NCBI RefSeq assembly: GCF_934359325.1
Contig: NZ_CAKRLH010000087.1
Coordinates: 1 to 6,297 of the forward strand
Direction: 5' to 3'
Length of the DNA stretch: 6,297 nt
Origin: an uncultured Porphyromonas sp.
Lineage (GTDB): Bacteria; Bacteroidota; Bacteroidia; Bacteroidales; Porphyromonadaceae
Shown here: positions 1 to 6,005 of the stretch, piece by piece
Layout: each line of letters opens with the position of its first letter
Numbering within the stretch: the stretch's first letter is position 1
Notes under the pieces: generated by a model
Databases searched by the model: none
What the model was told of the DNA's origin: nothing
What the model saw: only the letters and a program-made list of their open reading frames with translations
Translations under genes and position numbers: made by a program

Positions 1-90
1 CCTGAGCTATATAAGACTTTTAGGATGATGTTCCGTGTCTATTGGGATCAAGCGACGGACATCAACTTTGGCGATCACGCAACTACCTAG
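1..90 (+). CDS. C-terminal fragment of an unidentified protein (5' partial)
   Basis: Frame 1 is open from the window edge to a TAG stop at 88-90 and gives 29 residues, ending FGDHATT. The fragment is rich in aromatic and hydrophobic residues (FRMMFRVYW, then a polar tail), as in a terminal beta strand of a secreted or outer-membrane protein, but it is too short to assign to a family. It lies on the same strand as the operon and ends 52 bases before the next start, so it could be the preceding gene of the same transcript. The open frame is short enough to occur by chance. Its position and the lack of another candidate favour a real gene end, with moderate confidence. Confidence 0.5.
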   Translation, partial: PELYKTFRMMFRVYWDQATDINFGDHATT

Positions 91-138
91 ATGGTCAGTG
101 GACCTCTATCATATCACATAAACCCTTAAAACCTTTAC

Positions 139-147
139 GGTTATGAA
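139..147 (+). promoter_or_regulatory. Translation start context GGTTATGAA of the first lipoprotein gene
   Basis: No Shine-Dalgarno sequence precedes the ATG at 143; the upstream bases are A/T-rich (AAAACCTTTAC). The 9-mer GGTTATGAA around the start is repeated exactly at the start of the next gene (1782-1790), and GTTATGA recurs at the third gene. Bacteroidota commonly initiate without a strong Shine-Dalgarno, so this is used only as support for the start choice. Confidence 0.4.
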
Positions 148-1780
148 ATCAAAAATCTTATATGCTCTGGCAGTGCTACTGCCACTGCTCTGTATCCAGT
201 CCTGCACTAATCCGACGCTGGATGACCTGCGTCGTCGACTGGATGATCACGAGTCTAGGCTAGCTAAGGTGGAGAAAAACACTGCAGTGGCCAATCAAGA
301 AATCCAGACTCTGAAGAGCCTGCTCTCTGCCCAGGCGGGCAAGAAGATGGTAGACAGCTACCGTCCCCTCGACGATGGTACCGGCTACCTGCTTACCTTT
401 ACCGACGGCACCACTATCAAGCTCCTTCATGGAAAAGACGGAAGCAGCTCTGCTGTGGGGGTCAAGGAGGATCCTGAGGATCATATCTATTACTGGACAC
501 TCAATGGATCCTGGATGCTTGATCCTAATGGCAGGAAGATCCAAGCCCAGGGCATGGATGGCGTGCCGGGCGTCACCCCTCTGCTGAGAGTAAGCCCCAA
601 GGGGTACTGGGAATACAGCCTGGACGGGAAGAGCTGGCACCTCATCACGACGGCTGACGGAGCACCGGTGAAGGCTACCGGTGGCACCGGCGAGAGTGGT
701 CTTGATATAAAGGAGACCGACACTCATATCATCATTTACTTCAAGGGTCAGACCTTCATGATCCCCAAAGACGGAGGAACAACAGGCGGTGGTACTGTCA
801 CTCCACCCGAGACGAAGATAACGCTAAGCGAACAAGCAAAGTCTCTCGTCGTAGGGGAGCAATTTACGCTCACTGCAACACTGTCACCCTCTACACTCCC
901 GGTGGAAGACATCGTGTGGAGTAGCTCCAGTGAGAGTATCGCTACTGTCACGGGAGGCCTCGTGACAGCAATTTCTGCCGGTGAGGCTGAGATCACAGCT
1001 AGTATTGGAGGTGTTTCTTCTTCCTGCATGGTCACTGTCACTACACCCCAGAAGGTACTGACCTTTGAGCTCAAGGCGCATGACCTCCATGCCGTTACGG
1101 GTCTTTTTGACATCATCCCGTCCGAGACCGACATGAGCTACTACGCTTCTGTGACTGATAAGGAAAACTGGGAAAACAATGGGGGCGCAGAAGGAATATT
1201 TGAGTACGACAAGAGATGGTTCAGCTCCTCAGGAGCAGAGTGGACTACAGTGCTCGGCAGTCAGATCTCGACTGGTGTAAAGAAGGACCTACCATCCAAG
1301 GAGGTGGGTGCCACCACACTTACTCCGGATACGGAGTATGTCTTCTATGCCTACGGACTGACAGAAAAAGGCGAGAAGACTAGTGACGTCTCATTTATCA
1401 CCTTCACCACGCCGAAACAGATCAAGAAGGGACTCACATTTGAGATCAATGTAGAGGACATACTTACGAATGGTATCATAGCAACCGTACAGCCCTCATC
1501 GAATGATCTACAGTATGTAGTAGCATTGGTGAGAGATAATTATGGCAAGTTTTACTCCAAACGTGAGGACCTCAAGGAGATGGGTGCGTGGAAGCTTATC
1601 CACGACGAGACCATCCTGACAAAGGGGAAGTACATCATCTCACCAGAGAGCAAGGATAGCTCCAAGTATGAGCGGATGCTACCGGGATTTCAATACTGGA
1701 TAGTGGTCTTTGGCTATGATGAGGATGGTATAACCTCTGAGGTAGTCTATTATCCCTTTAAGACAAAGAAAAGAAGCTGA
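143..1780 (+). CDS. Surface lipoprotein with coiled coil, DUF4988-like region, Big2 domain and two tandem beta modules
   Basis: 545 residues. The start at 143 gives a lipoprotein signal peptide: K2/K4, a hydrophobic core, and a lipobox-like CIQSC with the lipidated Cys at 21. Residues 26-61 look like a coiled coil, with L26, L33 and L40 spaced by seven and L29/V43 in register. Residues ~72-212 match the DUF4988 pattern: a DGTGYLLTFTDGTTIKL strand, GKDG, YYWTLNGSW, GMDGVPG, YWEYSLDGKSW, ending in FMIPKDGG. A Gly/Thr/Pro linker follows. Residues ~226-300 form a Big2-type Ig domain (TLSPSTLPVEDIVWSSSSES, then a TGG-LVTAISAGEAEITA strand). Residues 306-423 and 431-541 are two related modules, annotated separately. 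Such proteins are usually anchored in the outer membrane and act as adhesive or binding subunits; no enzyme motif is seen. No classical acidic surface-export signal directly follows Cys21, though an LDD lies at 26-28. The next gene starts 5 bases downstream. Family assignment is from memory of domain patterns; the ligand is unknown. Confidence 0.85.
   Translation: MKSKILYALAVLLPLLCIQSCTNPTLDDLRRRLDDHESRLAKVEKNTAVANQEIQTLKSLLSAQAGKKMVDSYRPLDDGTGYLLTFTDGTTIKLLHGKDGSSSAVGVKEDPEDHIYYWTLNGSWMLDPNGRKIQAQGMDGVPGVTPLLRVSPKGYWEYSLDGKSWHLITTADGAPVKATGGTGESGLDIKETDTHIIIYFKGQTFMIPKDGGTTGGGTVTPPETKITLSEQAKSLVVGEQFTLTATLSPSTLPVEDIVWSSSSESIATVTGGLVTAISAGEAEITASIGGVSSSCMVTVTTPQKVLTFELKAHDLHAVTGLFDIIPSETDMSYYASVTDKENWENNGGAEGIFEYDKRWFSSSGAEWTTVLGSQISTGVKKDLPSKEVGATTLTPDTEYVFYAYGLTEKGEKTSDVSFITFTTPKQIKKGLTFEINVEDILTNGIIATVQPSSNDLQYVVALVRDNYGKFYSKREDLKEMGAWKLIHDETILTKGKYIISPESKDSSKYERMLPGFQYWIVVFGYDEDGITSEVVYYPFKTKKRS
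1058..1411 (+). repeat. Beta module copy 1 in the DUF4988 lipoprotein (protein-level repeat)
   Basis: Residues 306-423. It opens with LTFEL, continues D(L)...PSETDMSYYASV, and closes with LTPDTEYVFYAYGL...GEKTSDVSFITFTT. This closing pattern (PdTeY.fyayG...g..s.v..FtT) is typical of FN3-like domains in Bacteroidota surface proteins. It pairs with the copy at 1433-1765. Confidence 0.6.
1433..1765 (+). repeat. Beta module copy 2 in the DUF4988 lipoprotein (protein-level repeat)
   Basis: Residues 431-541. It opens with LTFEI, then VEDILTNGIIATVQPSSNDL and QYVVALV, and closes with LPGFQYWIVVFGYDEDG and VYYPFKT. The opening motif, the PS..D(M/L).Y block and the closing L.P...Y....G....G pattern align with copy 1; the middle has diverged. 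The protein ends four residues after this module. Confidence 0.6.
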
Positions 1781-1781
1781 T

Positions 1782-1790
1782 GGTTATGAA
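1782..1790 (+). promoter_or_regulatory. Start context that decides the start of the BACON lipoprotein gene
   Basis: The longest frame opens at an ATG at 1780 that overlaps the previous TGA stop. A second ATG follows two codons later at 1786, inside GGTTATGAA, which is identical to the start context of the first gene (139-147). A purine-rich run (AAGAAAAGAAG, 1767-1777) lies upstream. The 1786 start gives MNTNK..., a normal lipoprotein n-region. The difference is only two residues. Confidence 0.45.
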
Positions 1791-3294
1791 TACAAATAAA
1801 TATTTCTATCCTTTGGTTCTAGTCCTCCTGCTACTCTCAGGATGTACATCAGAGATTGTCCCACCTGCCACTCTGGAGCTGGCGGACTACACCACCATTG
1901 ACTTTCCGACGCAAGGTGGTGAGAGGGAGGTAGCCGTGGAGACCAATCAGACTGAGTGGACAGCTGTTTCGGAGGCGTCATGGCTTGTCGTCGATCAGAG
2001 AGCAAATACAGTAATCCTAAAGGCAGCCCCCAATAGCATGCTAGAGCAACGACAGACCTCTGTGCTTGTCTCGGCAGGAGGACTATCTCGGAGGATTGAT
2101 GTTACTCAGATGGCTGAGAAGAGCACTCTCAATCTCACTGGTGAAGCTCTCCTTATCCCCGACGGAGAAGGGAACGCAAGAGAGATCCGGGAGAGCCAGT
2201 TTGGCGGCACAGTCTCTCTGGATGTCCTGACAGAGGATCCTAACTGGTCTTGTGAGATTGCAGAAGGGGCTTCTTGGATCAAGACAGACAGGGTCCCCCT
2301 CGGTAGCAAGCTCATTCTTACTATAGCGGAGAATAGCGAAAGGACCGCACGGACGGGCATTGTTTTCGTCCGGACAAAGGATCAGTCTATTAAGCTTAAT
2401 GTGTGGCAGGAGGGCACCCTCTACTATCTCCTACCATTGCTTACGCCTGAGTCTACCAAGGAGCAGGTGAAGGACTTTGAGGAGGCTCGTCACAGCCGAG
2501 TGGTGCAAAATGCGAGTTATCTTTCCGGTGGAGCACATACCTATCATACAGTGAGCCCTCTATTCTACGAGATCAAGTATAGCTTTGATCGGCGCAATCT
2601 ACGTGAGGTCATAATGCAGTGTCAGACCGCTTCTGAAATGCTGGATGATGAGTTTACTAAGCTGCTTGAGGAAGCTGGGTTTGAGTACAAGGCAGACAGC
2701 GGTATGGAGCGCGTCTTTATTAAGAAGGTGATCCATAATGGTACCACCTACGAGATCTTTGCTAATCTTGCTTATGGGCTACCCTCTGTAGAGCCAATGG
2801 TGGTCTTCAATATTATGAAGAGACAGCAAGGACCGATGCCTACATTTGACCACTTGCCTGACGGCATCGGAGAGATGGGGCTCTCACGTCAGCAGGTCCT
2901 AGCATGGGAGTCCACACACGGTGGTACCTACTCAGATAGGAACTCTGATCGTGAGGGTGGCTATTACTTCTTCGACGTTCTTGACAAGACCTATATTGGT
3001 CGGGACTATCTCTTCCAGGACGATAAGTTGGTCAATATGAGGATCTTCACATACGATATCAGTAAGTTCTTCTACTCGCCCGCCAAGGGGACATTCAAGA
3101 TGACGGACGAGTTTAAGGATCTGCTTCAGAGGGAGGGCTTTACTGAGACACGGCAAACCGGTGATATCTGGGAGCGTTTCTATATCAATCGTGCTAGGAA
3201 AATGGCCGTAAGTGCCAGAGTGACCTCCTTCGCCACCGTGCTTTCCGGGCAACCCCTTGTCGTGATGCTTTATATTCCATTTGAAGAGGATTAG
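1786..3294 (+). CDS. Lipoprotein with two BACON domains and a duplicated C-terminal module of unknown function
   Basis: 502 residues from the ATG at 1786 (504 if the overlapping ATG at 1780 is used). The signal peptide has K5, a Leu/Val core and a canonical lipobox LLSGC, with the lipidated Cys at 20. Residues ~35-110 form BACON domain 1: a strand ending FPTQGG, EVAVETNQTEW with W58, then ASWLVV with W66, ending RRIDVTQMA. Residues ~115-210 form BACON domain 2: GGTVSLDVLTEDPNWSC with W154, GASWIK with W164, ending KLNVWQEG. BACON domains occur in Bacteroidota surface proteins and are thought to bind glycans or mucin, or to act as spacers. Residues ~226-343 and 366-497 are two copies of a module I do not recognise; no catalytic motif is seen. 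The gene starts 5 bases after the previous stop and ends 4 bases before the protease start, so co-translation in an operon is likely. Domain calls are from pattern; the role as a surface accessory of the protease is inference. Confidence 0.85.
   Translation: MNTNKYFYPLVLVLLLLSGCTSEIVPPATLELADYTTIDFPTQGGEREVAVETNQTEWTAVSEASWLVVDQRANTVILKAAPNSMLEQRQTSVLVSAGGLSRRIDVTQMAEKSTLNLTGEALLIPDGEGNAREIRESQFGGTVSLDVLTEDPNWSCEIAEGASWIKTDRVPLGSKLILTIAENSERTARTGIVFVRTKDQSIKLNVWQEGTLYYLLPLLTPESTKEQVKDFEEARHSRVVQNASYLSGGAHTYHTVSPLFYEIKYSFDRRNLREVIMQCQTASEMLDDEFTKLLEEAGFEYKADSGMERVFIKKVIHNGTTYEIFANLAYGLPSVEPMVVFNIMKRQQGPMPTFDHLPDGIGEMGLSRQQVLAWESTHGGTYSDRNSDREGGYYFFDVLDKTYIGRDYLFQDDKLVNMRIFTYDISKFFYSPAKGTFKMTDEFKDLLQREGFTETRQTGDIWERFYINRARKMAVSARVTSFATVLSGQPLVVMLYIPFEED
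2461..2814 (+). repeat. Unknown module, copy 1, in the BACON lipoprotein (protein-level repeat)
   Basis: Residues 226-343. Landmarks are EQVKDFEE at 226-233, a YEIKYSFDRRNLREVIMQ strand pair, DEFTKLLEEAGFE around F290, a MERVFI strand at 307-312 and VEPMVVFNI at 335-343. Each landmark has a counterpart in copy 2 (2881-3276), and F290 to P337 is 47 residues, the same as in copy 2. No known family was recognised. Confidence 0.7.
2881..3276 (+). repeat. Unknown module, copy 2, in the BACON lipoprotein (protein-level repeat)
   Basis: Residues 366-497. The landmarks QQVLAWE (369-375), a DYLFQDDKLVNMRIF strand pair, DEFKDLLQREGF around F443, IWERFYI (461-467) and GQPLVVMLYI (488-497) align with copy 1. 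Between E375 and F443 this copy is about 10 residues longer than copy 1 (68 against 58), which suggests one insertion or deletion in a loop. Confidence 0.7.
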
Positions 3295-3301
3295 AGTTAT
3301 G
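3285..3301 (+). promoter_or_regulatory. Possible ribosome binding site and ATG of the protease gene
   Basis: AGAGGA at 3285-3290 lies 8 bases before the ATG at 3299 and is the only Shine-Dalgarno-like site among the four starts here. It sits inside the last codons of the previous gene. It favours ATG 3299 over an in-frame TTG at 3281, which lies upstream of this site and overlaps the previous gene by 14 bases. The GTTATGA context also matches the first two genes. Confidence 0.5.
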
Positions 3302-6001
3302 AGTAAGACTGATTTATTTCTTCCCTGTCTTGCCTCGCTCCTTATTGGCCTCTTTCCCTCCTGCACCACGACCGAGTCAGGACTGGAGCCGAAGGATCAG
3401 ACTGAGAGTCTGCGTCCTGTAGAGGATGGGATCTCTCACGAGGCAATACGTATTGAGGTGACAGAGGAGCTCGCCACAGCCCTTGAGCACGGCACCCTAC
3501 GTGCTGATAATCCTGAAGTACAGGATTTTATTAACAGGCTTGGAGTGGTCGACGTGACAAGGGTTTTCGATGAGGGCGAGGGGGCTTATCGAGAGCGTCG
3601 AAGGAGAGCAGGTCTTCATCTCTGGTATGATATCACGCTCTCTCCAAATACTAAGCCTACATCCACAAGAGCTATTCTGCGCGCTGTAGACGAAGCGAAG
3701 GAGATAGATGGTATCGTCTACGCCGAGGCAATACCTGTGATCTCTCTTCCATCCAATAGTGTGATCCGATCAGCAGAGCCCGCCCACTCAGCTCTACGAT
3801 CTGGCACAGATGCATCTACCATTCCTAACGATCCTCGTTTTGATGATCAGTGGTACCTCTACAATAGAGGGCAGGAGACCGGCTTTATACCTGGCTTCGA
3901 CATTAATGTGCTTGACGCATGGAAAGAAGAGACTGGGAGCAATCAGGTAATTGTTGCCGTGCTTGACGAGGGTGTACAGGTAGATCACCCTGATCTGGTT
4001 GATAATATCTGGACCAACCCCTCCCCTAATCCTGAGATGAATGATCTCCATGGGTACAACTTTAGTAAGAATCAGTCTGAGATAGACCCTGGTGATCATG
4101 GTACACACGTGGCGGGTGTCATCGCAGCCTCGCGCAATAACGGCATCGGGATCGCAGGTGTTGCGGGAGGTGATGGGACTCGTGGCAGTGGTGTCAAGAT
4201 CATGAGCTGTGAGATTATCTCGGACATTGCGAACCTCCGTGCTGCACCCAATGCCTTTCCTTATGCAGCGGATCATGGTGCTGTGATCACCAACAATTCC
4301 TGGGGAATGGGTGGCGGTCCGGACCCGGATGCCATTCCTAAGTCCTATAAGGTGGCGATTGACTATTTTATCGACAACGCCGGGTGCGACCCTGTTACCG
4401 GAGAGCAGCTTCCCTCCTCTCCGATGAAAGGCGGAGTGGTCATCTTCTCTGCCGGTAACGATAATAAGGAGTACTACTATATGCCTCCGGCCTATAAGAG
4501 GGTCATCGCCGTCGGATCAAATGGTCCGACAGGAGTACGAGCCATTTACTCCAATCACGGAGATTGGGTAGACATATCTGCTCCCGGTGGAGACTATCGA
4601 TTTGGTAACCCCACAGCATTTATCTTGAGTACTATTGCGGATGATCTCTATGGGTATATGCAGGGGACCTCTATGGCTGCGCCATTGGTGACCGGCGTGG
4701 CTGCCTTGATCGCATCTAAGTTTGGTGGCAAGGGCTTCACCAATGAGGAGCTTATGCATAGGCTGCTTCACTCCCTTCGACCATACGACATAGAGGAGAT
4801 CAATCCCCAGTACAGAGGGAAGCTGGGAGCAGGCTATATCGATGCCACTAAGGCACTCGCAGTTGACCGGCACCTGCCACCTCAAGCAATACGGGAGGTC
4901 AAGGTTGATGAGGGCTATGACTCGCTCACCATTCACTTCCCAGCAGTGACTGATGAGGATGACGGGACAGCACTCTCGTACAACCTCTATTATAGTGAGA
5001 AACCCTTCTCGGACGCCTCTCGGATGGGAGGCGGCAAGACCGTGGAGGTCAAGGCTGCTAAGTACAAGGCTGGGGAAGAGGTGATCTACACTCTAAAGGG
5101 CTTGCTTCTTGACCACGCCTACTCACTGGCTCTTGTCCCGGTAGACAGATGGGACCACGAGGGGCAGCCGGTCTTCTTTAGCGCTCGTACACGAGCCAAT
5201 CACAAGCCAATTGTCAAGGGAATACAGCCGGTCTTACTTACTGATGCTACCCCTATTACACTAAGACTAAGCATAACAGATCCCGACGGGCACGACTGGA
5301 CCTACCGGTTGTCAGGAGATGCGGAGGCTGCAATGTGTCGTCGAGATGGAGATGCGTTAGAGATAACCTTCAGACGCCTCCGAGGAGAGGGACAGTACTC
5401 ACTCATACTTGTCGTATCAGACGGATATGAGGAGACGATGGTGTCGATCCCCTACGAGATAGCACAGAATAAGTCTCCTCTCGTCGTAAAGGAGCCTTCG
5501 CTCATCCGTCTTAAGGGTCTGGGGGCATCCGTAGAGCTGGATCTGAGACAGTATTTTTCTGATCCGGAGGGTGATGCTGTCTCTTATGAGGTCAAGTCCT
5601 ACTCTCCTCAGCTGATAGGTATTGATCTGAGTGGTTCAGTGCTTAAGCTCAAAGGGCTGGTATTCGGGAAAGCTCATCTAGAGGTGACGGCAAAGGATGC
5701 CAAGGGAGCTTTTGTGAGGGTACCACTTACAGTGGATATCGTACCGGACGAACCGGCCTACAGAGTGTATCCTATCCCCTGCTATGACCACGTTGTGGTG
5801 GAGCTGTCTGAGGATATCTATTTAGCGAAGATTGCTCTGATCTCATCTGCCGGTCAAGAGGTACTTCAGCGGTATGTCACTGTCCGAGAGAATAGTGACA
5901 GGGTAGTCAGGATTGATACGTCTCACCTCGCTATAGGTCGCTACACCTTGGTGATCACAGCTGACAGCAAGACATATAGTAAGCCCATTGTGAAGAATTA
6001 A
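3299..6001 (+). CDS. S8 (subtilisin-like) serine protease with lipoprotein-type signal and T9SS type A sorting domain
   Basis: 900 residues from ATG 3299. It should hydrolyse peptide bonds at the cell surface or outside the cell; the substrate is unknown. The signal peptide has K3, a Leu-rich core and LFPSC with Cys22 followed by TTTE, a plausible but weak lipobox (F at -3, P at -2). Residues ~48-150 look like the N-terminal propeptide of fervidolysin-like subtilases, including AGLHLWYDI. A DPRFDDQWYL motif at 178-187 precedes the catalytic domain. The triad is intact: D223 in VAVLDEGVQVDHPDL, H267 in DHGTHVAG, S458 in GTSMAAP; the oxyanion Asn is N387 in SAGND. Then follow an FN3-like domain (~527-632), two Ig/cadherin-like domains (~636-723 and ~725-816, the second with FSDPEGDAVSYEV) and the sorting domain (819-900). 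No frameshift or lost active-site residue is seen. It starts 4 bases after the BACON gene and ends 4 bases before the next gene. T9SS passengers are normally taken through the outer membrane and lose the sorting domain on the surface. The protease call is very secure; lipidation is uncertain. Confidence 0.95.
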   Translation: MSKTDLFLPCLASLLIGLFPSCTTTESGLEPKDQTESLRPVEDGISHEAIRIEVTEELATALEHGTLRADNPEVQDFINRLGVVDVTRVFDEGEGAYRERRRRAGLHLWYDITLSPNTKPTSTRAILRAVDEAKEIDGIVYAEAIPVISLPSNSVIRSAEPAHSALRSGTDASTIPNDPRFDDQWYLYNRGQETGFIPGFDINVLDAWKEETGSNQVIVAVLDEGVQVDHPDLVDNIWTNPSPNPEMNDLHGYNFSKNQSEIDPGDHGTHVAGVIAASRNNGIGIAGVAGGDGTRGSGVKIMSCEIISDIANLRAAPNAFPYAADHGAVITNNSWGMGGGPDPDAIPKSYKVAIDYFIDNAGCDPVTGEQLPSSPMKGGVVIFSAGNDNKEYYYMPPAYKRVIAVGSNGPTGVRAIYSNHGDWVDISAPGGDYRFGNPTAFILSTIADDLYGYMQGTSMAAPLVTGVAALIASKFGGKGFTNEELMHRLLHSLRPYDIEEINPQYRGKLGAGYIDATKALAVDRHLPPQAIREVKVDEGYDSLTIHFPAVTDEDDGTALSYNLYYSEKPFSDASRMGGGKTVEVKAAKYKAGEEVIYTLKGLLLDHAYSLALVPVDRWDHEGQPVFFSARTRANHKPIVKGIQPVLLTDATPITLRLSITDPDGHDWTYRLSGDAEAAMCRRDGDALEITFRRLRGEGQYSLILVVSDGYEETMVSIPYEIAQNKSPLVVKEPSLIRLKGLGASVELDLRQYFSDPEGDAVSYEVKSYSPQLIGIDLSGSVLKLKGLVFGKAHLEVTAKDAKGAFVRVPLTVDIVPDEPAYRVYPIPCYDHVVVELSEDIYLAKIALISSAGQEVLQRYVTVRENSDRVVRIDTSHLAIGRYTLVITADSKTYSKPIVKN
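5753..5998 (+). other. T9SS type A C-terminal sorting domain of the protease
   Basis: Residues 819-900 of the protease. The pattern is that of the Por secretion C-terminal domain: VYPIPCYDHVVVEL at the start (family consensus about VYPNPa.d...v), KIALISSAGQEVL in the middle, then IDTSHLAIGRYTLVI and KTYSKPIVKN at the very end. In this family the domain directs export by the type IX system and is usually removed by the sortase PorU. The first motif departs from the usual YPNPA by having I in place of N and C in place of A (C828). Confidence 0.88.
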
Positions 6002-6005
6002 GTCT

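Noticed and set aside
67..95. Possible Bacteroidota promoter with TTTG at 67-70 upstream of the first gene
   Set aside because: No acceptable TAnnTTTG element lies at the expected distance; the best stretch (TAGATGGT at 88-95) is a poor match.
91..129. A 12-codon open frame directly after the upstream stop (MVSGPLSYHINP)
   Set aside because: Too short, with no ribosome site, and no sign of a leader-peptide function such as repeated codons plus an attenuator hairpin.
130..142. Small inverted repeat AACC-TTTAC-GGTT just before the first ATG
   Set aside because: A 4-base stem is too weak to claim as a regulatory hairpin or terminator.
260..1134. Antisense open frames over the first gene (for example 260-727 and 748-1134 on the minus strand)
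   Set aside because: They lie wholly inside a well-supported coding gene, have no recognisable domain or signal, and read as shadows of it.
3281..3298. TTG start at 3281 for the protease, adding six residues
   Set aside because: It overlaps the previous gene, lies upstream of the possible ribosome site, and would put extra charged residues (KRIR) before a complete signal peptide.
2932..3369. A 145-codon minus-strand open frame across the junction of the second and third genes
   Set aside because: It runs through the conserved repeat of the second gene and the signal peptide of the protease; its translation has no family-like pattern.
3590..3607. Arg-rich run (RERRRR) in the protease propeptide as a possible processing site
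   Set aside because: It lies just before the AGLHLWY segment of the propeptide fold; an Arg-rich stretch there seems a feature of the family, and true maturation should occur later, near residues 150-177.
3794..4936. Minus-strand open frames of 160 and 139 codons opposite the protease catalytic domain
   Set aside because: The opposite strand encodes clear S8 motifs; long antisense frames are expected there by codon composition.
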